A program made the translations under genes and the position numbers. 47,314 nucleotides of DNA, taken from positions 27,899-75,212 of the forward strand of contig NZ_AOME01000080.1 of assembly GCF_000336935.1 (NCBI RefSeq). Reading direction: 5' to 3'. The notes below the pieces were generated by a model that worked only from the letters and a program-made list of their open reading frames with translations, had not been told where the DNA came from and did no database searches. Origin of the DNA: Halococcus salifodinae DSM 8989 (GTDB lineage Archaea > Halobacteriota > Halobacteria > Halobacteriales > Halococcaceae). Numbering within the stretch: the stretch's first letter is position 1; the number at the start of each line of letters is the position of its first letter. Positions 1 to 8,722 of this stretch are shown piece after piece.

Positions 1-18
1 GATGTGTATAAGAGACAG
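1..18 (+). other. Tn5/Nextera mosaic-end adapter residue
   Basis: The first 18 bases equal the 19-bp hyperactive Tn5 mosaic end used in Nextera libraries, minus its first A. It is library adapter left at the contig edge, not genomic DNA. Read in frame with the next gene it encodes the bogus N-terminus MYKRQ. Confidence 0.96.
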
Positions 19-849
19 ATCCCGACCGGCTTCTACGCCGGCGGGTTCGTCGGCCACGGTCGGGAGCTGGCGATGGTGCTCTTTCTGTTCGTTCCGCTAG
101 TGATCGCGGTCGCGCTGCGGCGGTCATGGGGCGAACTCGGGCTGGCGGGCGTCGCGGTCGCCGCCTCGGTGTTCTCGATCCGGGTCGCCGACACCGACGC
201 CGGCTGGGCGACGCTGCTACTGCTCGGTGCGGTGTTCGGCACCTACCTCCTCGGGGTGGCGCTCGTCCGGATCCGGCGACGCTACTCGGCGCTCGCGCTG
301 GTGCCGGCGGTGGCCGCCGTCGTCGGGTTCGTGTACGTCCTCGTCCGGGGCGTTCTGGCCATTCTCGCGTCGAGTGCGGGCGACGGTAACCTACTGGTGT
401 TCGAGACGAACACGCTCGCCGTGCGGATCGACCAGTACGTCGCGGCGGTCGGGATCGCGCTCGACCAGCCGCTGTTCGGACTCGGCGGGGAGAACTTCGT
501 GCTCGTCTCGGAGCGCTACGTCGACCAGGCGAATCTCGGCATCCACAACACCCTGCTCGCGAACCTCGCCGCGACCGGGTTCGTGGGATTCGGCTTCTAC
601 CTGCTCGCCATTGTGGCAGTGTTCTGGGTCACGCTTCGTCTGGCGCTCGACACGAGCGGTGACGAACGCGTGCTCTGGGTTGCAGTGGCCTGTGCAATGT
701 TCACCTACCACGCCTACTCGTCGTGGATGTGGTCGTACCCCTGGACCGTCGGCAACAGTGCGTTCTGGCTGCTCGCGGGGGTCGTAGTCGGCGGCGCGGC
801 GTCGCGGTGGAACGATACGGTACGGTCGATCAGCGGTCGCATCGTTTAG
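19..849 (+). CDS. O-antigen ligase/polymerase-like membrane protein (5' partial)
   Basis: The visible 276 residues are the C-terminal part of a polytopic membrane protein; the 5' end is missing and the apparent start lies in adapter. There are about six to seven hydrophobic segments, an Arg-rich cytoplasmic turn (RIRRR), and a long extracellular loop with R-I-D-Q then P-L-F-G-L-G-G-E-N-F, followed by an H-N-T-L-L-A-N-L-A-A-T-G helix. The PxFGxG and HNTLL pattern is typical of the Wzy_C/WaaL O-antigen ligase family, which joins lipid-linked glycans. In haloarchaea it would act in surface polysaccharide or S-layer glycan assembly. No glycan genes remain in view, so the substrate cannot be inferred. 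Confidence 0.75.
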   Translation: MPTGFYAGGFVGHGRELAMVLFLFVPLVIAVALRRSWGELGLAGVAVAASVFSIRVADTDAGWATLLLLGAVFGTYLLGVALVRIRRRYSALALVPAVAAVVGFVYVLVRGVLAILASSAGDGNLLVFETNTLAVRIDQYVAAVGIALDQPLFGLGGENFVLVSERYVDQANLGIHNTLLANLAATGFVGFGFYLLAIVAVFWVTLRLALDTSGDERVLWVAVACAMFTYHAYSSWMWSYPWTVGNSAFWLLAGVVVGGAASRWNDTVRSISGRIV

Positions 850-873
850 GAGCCACGGCGTCGTGGTCGCGGT

Positions 874-1097
874 ATGCACGATGTCTCCCTCGTCGGTGCG
901 GGCCAGTCGCCGTTCGGCTCCTCTCCCGACAAAAGCTACCGTTCGCTGTCGCGACTGCCGACGACCGCGCGCTCGACAGCGTCGACGGCGAGCTTGACCC
1001 GAATCGGATCGACGAAGCGTTCCTCGGCACGCTCGGCGTCGGTGGCCGCCAGATCGGTCTCAGCGCGCCCGCCGTCACTGATCGAGGGTTGCTGTGA
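874..1097 (+). pseudogene. Thiolase (acetyl-CoA acetyltransferase family) N-terminal remnant, frameshifted
   Basis: From ATG 874 the frame reads HDVSLVGAGQSPFGS, then PDKSYR, the N-terminus of archaeal SCP-x-type thiolases. Near base 941 the homology moves to another frame: FAVATADDRALDSVDGELDP, then RIDEAFLGTLGVGGRQIGLS, ending at TGA 1097. Only about 70 of the family's roughly 390 residues remain and the active-site Cys and His are gone. A short deletion at the shift plus 3' truncation explains it. The neighbour is a CoA ligase, so this may once have been an acyl-CoA degradation operon. A sequencing error could explain the frameshift but not the truncation. Confidence 0.8.
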
Positions 1098-1114
1098 CGC
1101 CCGGTCAGAACGAT

Positions 1115-1120
1115 TTTATA
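1115..1120 (+). promoter_or_regulatory. TATA box for the PaaK-like gene
   Basis: TTTATA lies 26 nt before ATG 1146, which places transcription initiation at or next to the start codon. This implies a leaderless mRNA and favours ATG 1146 over the upstream in-frame TTG at 1137. Confidence 0.6.
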
Positions 1121-1145
1121 ACCATCGAAGCAACGGTTGAACGTC

Positions 1146-2432
1146 ATGGTCGAAGCAACGACGGGCGCGGACTCGCGCGAGCAACTCACCGCCCTTCAAG
1201 ACGAGCGCCTCGTCGAGACCGTTCGTCACGCCTACGAGAACGTCCCGTTCTATCGCGAGACGATGGACGACGCGGGTGTCGCTCCCGACGACATCGGTGG
1301 CGTCGACGACATCCAAAAGCTGCCGATGACCACGAAGGACGACTTCCGCACGGAGTACCCCGACGGGCTGTTCGCGGTCGACGACAGCGAAGTCCGCCGG
1401 ATCCACGCCTCCTCGGGCACCACCGGCAAGCCGAAGATCGTTGCGTACACCGAGGGAGATCTCGATCGGTGGGCCGAAGTCATGGCGCGTTCGCTCGCCA
1501 CCGCCGGCGTCGAGCCGGGTGACACGGTGCAAAACGCCTACGGCTACGGCCTCTTTACAGGCGGTCTCGGCTTTCACGACGGGATCGAGGAGTTAGGAGC
1601 GACCGTGATTCCGATGGGTGGCGGCGACTCCGCACGCCAGCTCTCGATGCTGGAAGACTTGGAAAGCGACGCGCTCGCCTGCACCCCATCGTACTGCCTC
1701 TATCTCGCGGATTTCGCCGCCGACCGCGGCGTCGATCCCCACGATTTGCCGGTCTCCACCGTGGTGATCGGCGCGGAGCCGTTCACCGACCCGATGCGCG
1801 AGGAGATCGAGGACGCACTCGACGTCACCGCAATCGATATCTACGGCCTGTCGGAGATCATCGGCCCCGGCGTCGCGGTTGAGTGCGCTGCGGTCCAGGA
1901 AGGCCTCCACGTCTGGGAGGACCATTTCTACCCCGAGGTCGTCGATCCCGCGACCGGCGAACCGCTCCCGGCGGGCGAGGAAGGCGAACTCGTCCTGACC
2001 TCGCTCACCAAGGAGGCCCTCCCCGTCTTCCGCTACCGAACCGGCGACATCACCACGCTCTACGAGGACGAGTGTGACTGCGGACGGACCGCAGTCCGGA
2101 TGGGAAACATTACTGGTCGGACCGACGACCTCCTGATCGTTCGGGGCGTCAACGTCTACGCCAGCCAGATCGAGGAAGCGATGCTCGACATTACTGGGAT
2201 CGCACCCCACTACCGACTCGATCTCCAGCGTGACGGCTCGCTCGACACGATGGACGTGACTGCCGAACGCCACGCCGAGGCCGACGCGAGCGCGGACGAG
2301 CTTCGGGCCGAGATCGAAGGCCGGCTCGGCGAACAGTTGGACGTCTCACCCGACGAGATCGACGTGGTCGAACCCGGCGAGATCGAGCGGACCGAAGTCG
2401 GGAAGGTCAAACGCGTCTTCGACCACCGCTGA
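1146..2432 (+). CDS. paaK: Phenylacetate-CoA ligase family AMP-forming enzyme
   Basis: 428 residues, the usual PaaK length. This cytoplasmic adenylate-forming enzyme converts an aryl or acyl carboxylate, ATP and CoA to the acyl-CoA. The P-loop motif SSGTTGKPK lies near residues 86-94, the A5 motif IYGLSEIIGPG near residue 235, and the adenylate-binding YRTGDIT near residue 298, followed by the C-terminal hinge subdomain. The YGLSE and FRYRTGD forms are those of PaaK rather than acetyl-CoA synthetases. It has its own TATA box and the thiolase remnant lies just upstream, fitting an eroded catabolic locus. Other PaaK genes (paaABC) are absent, so the true substrate is uncertain. Confidence 0.88.
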   Translation: MVEATTGADSREQLTALQDERLVETVRHAYENVPFYRETMDDAGVAPDDIGGVDDIQKLPMTTKDDFRTEYPDGLFAVDDSEVRRIHASSGTTGKPKIVAYTEGDLDRWAEVMARSLATAGVEPGDTVQNAYGYGLFTGGLGFHDGIEELGATVIPMGGGDSARQLSMLEDLESDALACTPSYCLYLADFAADRGVDPHDLPVSTVVIGAEPFTDPMREEIEDALDVTAIDIYGLSEIIGPGVAVECAAVQEGLHVWEDHFYPEVVDPATGEPLPAGEEGELVLTSLTKEALPVFRYRTGDITTLYEDECDCGRTAVRMGNITGRTDDLLIVRGVNVYASQIEEAMLDITGIAPHYRLDLQRDGSLDTMDVTAERHAEADASADELRAEIEGRLGEQLDVSPDEIDVVEPGEIERTEVGKVKRVFDHR

Positions 2433-2603
2433 CCGGCTGTCGGGTTCGACCCGCGACCGACCACGGACGGCTGACCGACTCTCGATACGTTACGATCGAT
2501 GCTGATCGCAGAGGTCTACTTTCGAATCACAAGCTTGGACGGGGTACGGCCCAGACGATCGAAGGGGCAACCGCATTGAACGAGGACCCCGTAGAGATAG
2601 ACA

Positions 2604-5228
2604 ATGAGTCACCGAAAAACCCAGCTCGACATTCAGGGGATGAGCTGTGCGAACTGTTCACAGACGATAACGGAGGCATTGCAGGACCTCGACGGGGTGG
2701 AGACGGCGAGCATCAACTACGCCACCGACGAGGGGACCGTCGAGTACGACCCAGAGACGACCTCGCTCGCGGAAATCTACGCCGCGGTCGACGACGCCGG
2801 CTACGAGGCGGTCAGCACTGCGACCTCGATCGCGATCACCGACATGACGTGCTCGAACTGCGCCGAAACCAATCAAGAGGCGCTCGAAGACGTCCCCGGC
2901 GTGATTGTGGCAGAGGTCAACTACGCGACCGACGAGGCGAGCGTCGAGTACAACCCCGCCGCAACCGACCGCGAGCAGCTTTACGCGGCGATCGAGGACG
3001 CAGGGTACTCGCCCGTTCGCGACGACGAGGGTGAGGAATCCGAACAGGACCAGCGCGACGCCGCGCGCAGCGAGGAGATCCGCCGCCAGCTCCGACTCAC
3101 CTTGTTCGGTGCGGCGCTCTCGCTCCCGCTGATCGCGTTCATGGTCGAGAAGCTCATTCTTGGTGGCGGGGCGCTCCCCGAAACGGTGTTCGGGATCGAG
3201 TTCGGCTGGATCGAGTTCCTGCTCGCGACCCCAGTCCAGATCGTGCTCGGGCGACCGTTCTACGAGAACGCCTACACGGCGCTCGTCAAGAACCGCACCG
3301 CGAACATGGACGTGCTGATCGCGCTCGGCTCCTCGACGGCGTATCTCTACTCGGTCGTTGTTCTTCTGGGAGTGCTCGCGGGGAGTCTCTACTTCGACAC
3401 CGCCGCGCTGATCCTCGTGTTCATCACGCTCGGCAACTATCTCGAAGCCCGCTCGAAGGGCCAGGCCGGCGAGGCGCTCCAGCAGCTCCTCGAGATGGAG
3501 GCCGACACGGCGACCGTCGTCGACGAGGACGGCAACGAGGAGGAACTCCCCCTCGATGAGGTCGATGTCGGTGACCGGATGAAAGTCCGGCCCGGCGAGC
3601 AGATCCCGACCGACGGCGTGGTGGTCGACGGCCAGTCTGCGGTCGACGAGTCGATGGTCACCGGCGAGTCGGTACCCGTCGAGAAGGAAGAAGGCGATGA
3701 GGTGGTCGGCTCGACGATCAACGAGAACGGCGTCCTGGTAGTCGAGGCGACCAAGGTCGGCGCGGACACGGCGCTCCAGCAGATCGTTCAGACAGTAAAA
3801 GAAGCGCAGTCGCGCCAGCCCGACATCCAGAACCTCGCAGATCGCATCTCGGCGTACTTCGTCCCGATCGTGATCGCGAACGCGCTGCTCTGGGGGCTGG
3901 TCTGGTATCTGTTCCCCGCAGCGCTCGCCGGGTTCGTCGACGCGCTGCCGTTGTTGGGGCTCGTCGCGGGCGGTCCGGCGGTCGCCGGTGGCGGCGTGTC
4001 GGTGTTCGAGTTCTCGGTGGTCGTGTTCGCCTCCGCCGTCCTGATCGCGTGTCCGTGCGCGCTCGGGCTCGCAACCCCGGCGGCGACGATGGTCGGGACC
4101 TCCATCGGGGCGAAAAACGGCGTCCTGTTCAAGGGTGGCGACGTCCTCGAACGCGCGAAGGACGTCGATACGGTCGTGTTCGACAAGACGGGGACGCTCA
4201 CGACGGGCGAAATGGAACTCACCGACGTGGTTCCACTCGATGGCGCTCGGACCGCCACCGACGGCGGGAACGGGACGGCCACCGACGGTGGCACGCAGAC
4301 GGTCAGTAGCGGCACGGAACCCGCCACCGATGAAATCGACGAGGAGACCGTGCTCTGCGCCGCCGCGAGCGCCGAATCCGGCAGCGAACACCCGCTCGCA
4401 CAGGCCATCGTCGAGGGTGCCGAGGAGCGCGGCATCGCTCTCGCCAACCCGACCGAGTTCGAGAACGTCCCGGGACACGGCGTTCGGGCGACGGTCGACG
4501 GTGACGAGGTGCTCGTCGGCAACCGCAAACTCATTCGGGACAACGACATCGACCCCGCACCTGCTGAGGACGAACTCGAACGGCTGGAGAGCGAGGGGAA
4601 GACCGCGATGCTCGTCGCCCGAGGCGGGAGCCTTCTCGGGCTCGTCGCCGACGCGGATACGGTGAAAGAGAGCGCGAAGGAGGCCGTTGGGGCGCTCCAC
4701 GACCGCAATCTCGCGGTGCAGATGATCACCGGTGACAACGAGCGGACAGCCGGAGCGGTCGCCGAGGCGGTCGGGATCGATCCCGCGAACGTGCGTGCGG
4801 AGGTGCTCCCCGAAGACAAGGCCGACGCGGTCGAGGAGATCCAGTCATCGGGCAGTCGTGCGATGATGGTCGGTGACGGCGTGAACGACGCTCCCGCGCT
4901 CGCGACCGCCTACGTCGGGACCGCGATCGGCTCCGGTACTGACGTCGCGATCGAAGCCGCCGACGTCACCCTGATGCGCGACGATCCGCTCGACGTGGTG
5001 AAGGCGATCCGCATCAGTGACGGCACGCTCCAGAAGATCAAGCAGAACCTCTTCTGGGCGCTCGGGTACAACACCGCGATGATCCCGCTCGCGTCGCTCG
5101 GCCTGCTCCAGCCCGCACTCGCCGCCGCGGCGATGGCGTTCTCGTCGGTCTCAGTGCTGTCGAACAGCCTGCTGTTCCGGCGGTACACGCCGGACGAGGA
5201 CTATCGCCTGCTGTACCGCTGGCGATAG
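2604..5228 (+). CDS. copA: Copper-translocating P1B-type ATPase with two N-terminal HMA domains
   Basis: 874 residues. Two heavy-metal-associated domains carry C15/C18 and C83/C86 (MxCxxC type). Then come the P1B membrane segments, the actuator TGES motif (VTGESVPV), the intramembrane metal site CPC in [14 protein letters not shown], the phosphorylated Asp in [10 protein letters not shown], the HP motif in SEHPLAQAI, and the hinge [13 protein letters not shown] with CxxC HMA domains indicates Cu(I) export. A Thr/Gly-rich insert with repeated ATDGG units sits between DKTGTLT and the HP motif (about bases 4240-4340). The gene stands alone; the small HMA proteins at 11.9 and 26.3 kb are plausible Cu donors. 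No regulator is adjacent. Confidence 0.95.
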   Translation: MSHRKTQLDIQGMSCANCSQTITEALQDLDGVETASINYATDEGTVEYDPETTSLAEIYAAVDDAGYEAVSTATSIAITDMTCSNCAETNQEALEDVPGVIVAEVNYATDEASVEYNPAATDREQLYAAIEDAGYSPVRDDEGEESEQDQRDAARSEEIRRQLRLTLFGAALSLPLIAFMVEKLILGGGALPETVFGIEFGWIEFLLATPVQIVLGRPFYENAYTALVKNRTANMDVLIALGSSTAYLYSVVVLLGVLAGSLYFDTAALILVFITLGNYLEARSKGQAGEALQQLLEMEADTATVVDEDGNEEELPLDEVDVGDRMKVRPGEQIPTDGVVVDGQSAVDESMVTGESVPVEKEEGDEVVGSTINENGVLVVEATKVGADTALQQIVQTVKEAQSRQPDIQNLADRISAYFVPIVIANALLWGLVWYLFPAALAGFVDALPLLGLVAGGPAVAGGGVSVFEFSVVVFASAVLIACPCALGLATPAATMVGTSIGAKNGVLFKGGDVLERAKDVDTVVFDKTGTLTTGEMELTDVVPLDGARTATDGGNGTATDGGTQTVSSGTEPATDEIDEETVLCAAASAESGSEHPLAQAIVEGAEERGIALANPTEFENVPGHGVRATVDGDEVLVGNRKLIRDNDIDPAPAEDELERLESEGKTAMLVARGGSLLGLVADADTVKESAKEAVGALHDRNLAVQMITGDNERTAGAVAEAVGIDPANVRAEVLPEDKADAVEEIQSSGSRAMMVGDGVNDAPALATAYVGTAIGSGTDVAIEAADVTLMRDDPLDVVKAIRISDGTLQKIKQNLFWALGYNTAMIPLASLGLLQPALAAAAMAFSSVSVLSNSLLFRRYTPDEDYRLLYRWR

Positions 5229-5247
5229 TTCGAGGAGGCGTGTATCT

Positions 5248-5268
5248 CGAAGTGCCAGCGGCACTTCG
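5248..5268 (+). terminator. Perfect hairpin just after copA
   Basis: A 9-bp perfect stem (CGAAGTGCC/GGCACTTCG) with loop AGC starts 20 nt after the copA stop. No U-tract follows, so its role as a terminator or RNA-stability element is unproven. It sits between the copA stop and the duplicated copA tail. Confidence 0.4.
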
Positions 5269-5317
5269 GCGGTACACGCCGGACGAGGACTACGAGCTAC
5301 TCGGCTTCCTCCGATAG
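5268..5317 (+). repeat. Duplicated copA C-terminal fragment
   Basis: Bases 5268-5292 repeat copA bases 5179-5203 exactly (25 bp). The frame continues as [15 protein letters not shown] and a stop, against [15 protein letters not shown] and a stop in copA. It looks like the surviving tail of a second copA-like gene or a tandem-duplication scar. Confidence 0.75.
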
Positions 5318-5395
5318 CTGTGTGAGGATTTCCGGCGCTTCTGTGACGGACGAACAGGTGGTTTCTTGTATCCCTCACGCGATCGATGAGGCAGT

Positions 5396-5857
5396 ATGCC
5401 CTACAGCTACGAGCCGCACTACTTCGAGGACTTGGACGTGGGCCAGACCTTCGAGAGCGCCGGACGAACGGTGACGGAGACCGATTTCGCGATGCACTCG
5501 ATGTTCACCGGCGACTGGACCGAACTCCACACCAACAAGGAGTATTCCGAGGACGGCCCGTTCGGCGCGCGGATCGCCCAGGGGCCGATGACGTTCATCC
5601 TCTCCACGGGACTCTTCCAGCGGACGGGGATCGTCGAGCGCACGGTCGTAGCCTTCCTCGGCATGAACTACATGGATATTCCGAATCCGGTGTTCATCGG
5701 CGACACCGTGAGCGCCGACTTCGAGGTGACCGAGAAACGCGATCTCGACAGCCGCGACGACGCCGGCCTCGTGGTGATCGACAGCGAGATGACCAACCAG
5801 GACGGCGAGTCGGTGTTCGCCGGCGATATGAAGTTCCTGTTCAAGACCAGAGAATAA
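5396..5857 (+). CDS. MaoC-like hot-dog dehydratase
   Basis: 153 residues, one hot-dog fold. The signature FTGDWTELHTNKEY followed by GARIAQGPM corresponds to the MaoC / (R)-specific enoyl-CoA hydratase catalytic segment: an Asp, then a His about five residues later, then the glycine-rich turn. Such cytoplasmic proteins hydrate trans-2-enoyl-CoAs or related thioesters. The PaaK-like ligase and thiolase remnant upstream are consistent with acyl-CoA metabolism, but copA separates them. The substrate cannot be told from sequence. ATG 5396 is the only reasonable start. Confidence 0.85.
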   Translation: MPYSYEPHYFEDLDVGQTFESAGRTVTETDFAMHSMFTGDWTELHTNKEYSEDGPFGARIAQGPMTFILSTGLFQRTGIVERTVVAFLGMNYMDIPNPVFIGDTVSADFEVTEKRDLDSRDDAGLVVIDSEMTNQDGESVFAGDMKFLFKTRE

Positions 5858-5895
5858 CAAACCTTTGAAAGACAGCCACAGTTTCGAGTGTCGTG

Positions 5896-6987
5896 TTAAC
5901 CGTAGCAGGGACACGACCTCGTGTAGATCTCACAGAGTGATATCGGTCTCCACAAACGTGTCTGATAGCATTTCTGAGACTCTTTTCCCCAAACGTCATC
6001 CTCAATTAGTGAAGGAAGATGACCAATATTCTTCATGAAATCTCCCCGCGTGAACACCACATATTCAGGGGCGAGAGGAGGTAGGAAGGCCACTTCTAAC
6101 TGTAGTTTGGAGAGAAATCGATCCAAAACGCCAATAGTGTGATTGATTACAAATGCAATTGGGGGCCAGAATGGAGCAAGATCGTTTTCTAAGAAATCAT
6201 CCTCGTTCCACACGTCAAATGTAGAAAAAGGTTCAAAATCGGACCTGACCGCATACCCCTCATCTGTGATGAAAATGAGTCTAACTGTTTCCCCATGATG
6301 CAAAATATTGTCTCTGAAATCCCTTATTTTGCTAAAAGTTTCTGCTTCATTCTCATAGAACTCTGCAATGGATGTGAGAAGACCATAATCCTTTTCCAAA
6401 TTTTCTGATGAGACTGGCTGATCTCCATGTAGTGCAATACTTGAGAAACTCGTTGGGGGGAGTTGGTTGCCGCCATCTACGCCGATCAGGTTCCAAACAT
6501 TTGCTATGATCTCTTGAAATAAGTCATACATACTTCTACATACGCTAAAGATATACTCTACTTCAGATGTTATCATGCGACTCCTGCCAGTGTTGTGTGC
6601 TTTTGGCAATTTTTCATACAACCCCAGCTTCGAAATCGAAGCACCCAAATTATGTATATCTTCAAATATGCGGCCAAGTGGTTCCAGAATTGAGTTGTAA
6701 CACAGATACTGTGTGATCATATTATTAAATCTAAAGTATATATCATCTTGATGTTCTGGTCCCCGTCCAAAATAATGAGACTGTGCTGGATATCCTCTCA
6801 GACATTCGATTTTTCCTTCCTGTTCTACCCACATATACCAGTTACGAGGTTCATCCGCCCAATCAGGAATATATCCTTGATTTTCATCAGGGCAGTAGAC
6901 AGGGTGCAAGGGGATATCTCTCCCGTGAATCTTGCTCGATATGTGGAATAGCTTGTGTAGACTGTCTTTGCGGATCACACCCGACAC
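5896..6987 (-). CDS. Unknown protein with a HEPN-like R-x4-H motif, foreign AT-rich gene
   Basis: 363 residues, no recognised family. Base composition is markedly AT-rich, and codon use (AAA, ATA, TTT, AGA) differs from every neighbour, which indicates recent acquisition. A helical centre contains IRDFRDNILHHGE with R225, H230 and H231, matching the R-x4-6-H signature of HEPN ribonuclease or toxin domains. A preceding helix (residues 201-222) fits a HEPN core. Trp-rich N-terminal and Cys-containing C-terminal segments flank it. No partner antitoxin or nucleotidyltransferase is visible. Defence or RNA-cleavage function is inference from one motif. Confidence 0.7.
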   Translation of the reverse strand: MSGVIRKDSLHKLFHISSKIHGRDIPLHPVYCPDENQGYIPDWADEPRNWYMWVEQEGKIECLRGYPAQSHYFGRGPEHQDDIYFRFNNMITQYLCYNSILEPLGRIFEDIHNLGASISKLGLYEKLPKAHNTGRSRMITSEVEYIFSVCRSMYDLFQEIIANVWNLIGVDGGNQLPPTSFSSIALHGDQPVSSENLEKDYGLLTSIAEFYENEAETFSKIRDFRDNILHHGETVRLIFITDEGYAVRSDFEPFSTFDVWNEDDFLENDLAPFWPPIAFVINHTIGVLDRFLSKLQLEVAFLPPLAPEYVVFTRGDFMKNIGHLPSLIEDDVWGKESQKCYQTRLWRPISLCEIYTRSCPCYG

Positions 6988-7275
6988 AATTTGAAGCTAC
7001 GCTTATAATCTAATAAGACTAACGGGGATTCCGTTCTCAGAAGGTGATTAACACTACTCATCGATTTTTGTGTTTGGAGTGTAGTTCATATCTCCTCTTA
7101 AGGACAGAAGAAGACCTCTTATGTTAATATTATTAAATATAATCTCATCAAATCGTTACTTAAACCAAAACCCGACAGCGAATAGCAGCGCCAATCGAAC
7201 GAGCACGGCTCCGACCTGGTTTACGGTCACGACGAATCCGAACGGTGAAAGTCCCCGCGGCGAGTCGGACTAGTA
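6988..7275. other. AT-rich intergenic tail of the acquired island
   Basis: 288 bases without a convincing gene. The left 180 bases share the low GC of the adjacent minus-strand gene and contain several TTTAAT/ATTAAATAT-like runs that could be its promoter. Composition returns to high GC near base 7180. No insertion-sequence ends or tRNA were seen. Confidence 0.6.
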
Positions 7276-8184
7276 GTGGCAGTCCTCGCTCGATTGCTTG
7301 CGATGCTCGCCGTGGTGCTGGCCGGGACCGGGCTGCGCGCGATCGGGGTTCTCGATGATCGGCGGACTGGTCGGCTGAACGCGCTCGCGTACTACGTCGC
7401 GCTCCCGGCGCTGATCTTCACCGCGACGTACGACCAGTCGGTCGGCGACCTCCTCTCGCCGGCGCTGCTCGCGGGGCTGTTGGTCGTGCTGTTCGCGACG
7501 GCGGCGCTCGCGTGGCTCGTCCACCGGGATCGGTGGTCGCGGGCGCGCCGGAGCGTCGCGGTCGTCCAGTCGTACCACTCGAACCTCGGCTATCTCGGCC
7601 TCCCACTCGTCGCCGCGACGTTCGACGGCGAGGTGACCGCGATTGCGAGCGTGATCCTCGGGATCGTCTCGCTGGTCCAGGTTCCGCTCACGATCGTCGT
7701 GCTCGTCGGGATCAACGACGCCGACGCACAGGTGCGCGAGGAACTCCGTCAGATCGCGACGAACCCCGTGCTGGCGTCGCTGGTCGCCGGACTCGCCGTC
7801 GGAGAGATCGGCGTCGCGGTTCCATCGACCGTGGCGGCCGGTCTCGACGGCCTCGGTGCGCTCGCGCTCCCGCTTGCGTTGCTCTGTGTCGGTGCGTCGC
7901 TCGAACTCGATCTGCCGTCGGTCGACGCTGGTGCGACGCTCTCGGTCGTCGCGCTCAAGATCGCCGCGATGCCGGCGCTCGCGTGGATCGTCTTCTCCAC
8001 GCTCGGCGTCGATCCCGCGGCGCTGACCGCGGGCGTGGTGATGTTCGGGACGCCGACCGCGGTCTCGACGTTCGTCTACACCACCGAGATCGGCGGTGAC
8101 GAGGGGTTCGCGTCGCTCAACGTCTTCGTCACGACGGTCGCCTCGATCGGGAGCCTGTTCGTTCTCATCCACCTGATCGGGTAG
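7276..8184 (+). CDS. AEC (auxin efflux carrier) family transporter
   Basis: 302 residues starting at GTG 7276, with about ten hydrophobic segments in two five-helix halves. The N-terminal RLLAMLAVVLAGTGLRAIGV, the helix-2 stretch ALAYYVALPALIF, and the broken helix with VVQSYHSNLGYLGLP are characteristic of AEC carriers. So is the second-half repeat (GVVMFGTPTAVSTFVYTTEIGG). These plasma-membrane carriers export organic acids or similar anions. It directly follows the AT-rich island. Substrate unknown. Confidence 0.85.
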   Translation: MAVLARLLAMLAVVLAGTGLRAIGVLDDRRTGRLNALAYYVALPALIFTATYDQSVGDLLSPALLAGLLVVLFATAALAWLVHRDRWSRARRSVAVVQSYHSNLGYLGLPLVAATFDGEVTAIASVILGIVSLVQVPLTIVVLVGINDADAQVREELRQIATNPVLASLVAGLAVGEIGVAVPSTVAAGLDGLGALALPLALLCVGASLELDLPSVDAGATLSVVALKIAAMPALAWIVFSTLGVDPAALTAGVVMFGTPTAVSTFVYTTEIGGDEGFASLNVFVTTVASIGSLFVLIHLIG

Positions 8185-8234
8185 TCCGGACGGACCCCAA
8201 CCCTTACTGTTCGATCGCGTCACCTTCCGGTCGA

Positions 8235-8654
8235 ATGCCATCGAACGACTCCCGCCGACAGTTCTTCGTCCGGGTCTCGGTCGTCGTGGCCGTCGCGACC
8301 CTGTTTCTCACCGCGAGCTTCGTCGGTCTGCTCGCCCTTCTCAACGGCGATCTGCGAGGGAGTTCCTCCCGTATCGCGTGGTATCTGACGATCGCTGCCG
8401 TCGCGTTCGTCGGCGTCATCATTCTCCTCGAAACCCAGGACGCCGCGGGAACGTCGATCATCACGACGGCTGCGATCGTGGCCGTGATCGTCTTCGTGCT
8501 CGTCTCGCTCGGTGTCGAAGGACTCCTCTATGCCGTCCGGAACCCGGCCGCAGTGTTCGTCTCACAGACCATTCTCTACTTCTTCGCGGCGGCGCTCATC
8601 GGCAGCGGGGTCGGCTACTGGGCGCTGCGCCACTGGCGGGAAGTCGTCGGCTAA
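8235..8654 (+). CDS. Small four-TM membrane protein, unknown
   Basis: 139 residues with four hydrophobic helices (about residues 12-36, 45-62, 72-92, 103-126) and a short basic N-terminus. No catalytic or binding motif was seen. It lies 50 nt downstream of the AEC carrier on the same strand and may be co-transcribed. It converges on the minus-strand ATPase gene. Not a recognised family. Confidence 0.7.
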   Translation: MPSNDSRRQFFVRVSVVVAVATLFLTASFVGLLALLNGDLRGSSSRIAWYLTIAAVAFVGVIILLETQDAAGTSIITTAAIVAVIVFVLVSLGVEGLLYAVRNPAAVFVSQTILYFFAAALIGSGVGYWALRHWREVVG

Positions 8655-8722
8655 GACGCGACGCTGTCGGCGGCCCGGCCAGCACGAACAGACGCGTTCA
8701 CGGTCGGCAGCGAATCGCTCGC

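Noticed and set aside
5896..7180. Insertion sequence or transposase
   Set aside because: The gene has no DDE/HUH transposase motif and no terminal inverted repeats or target duplications were seen at the island edges.
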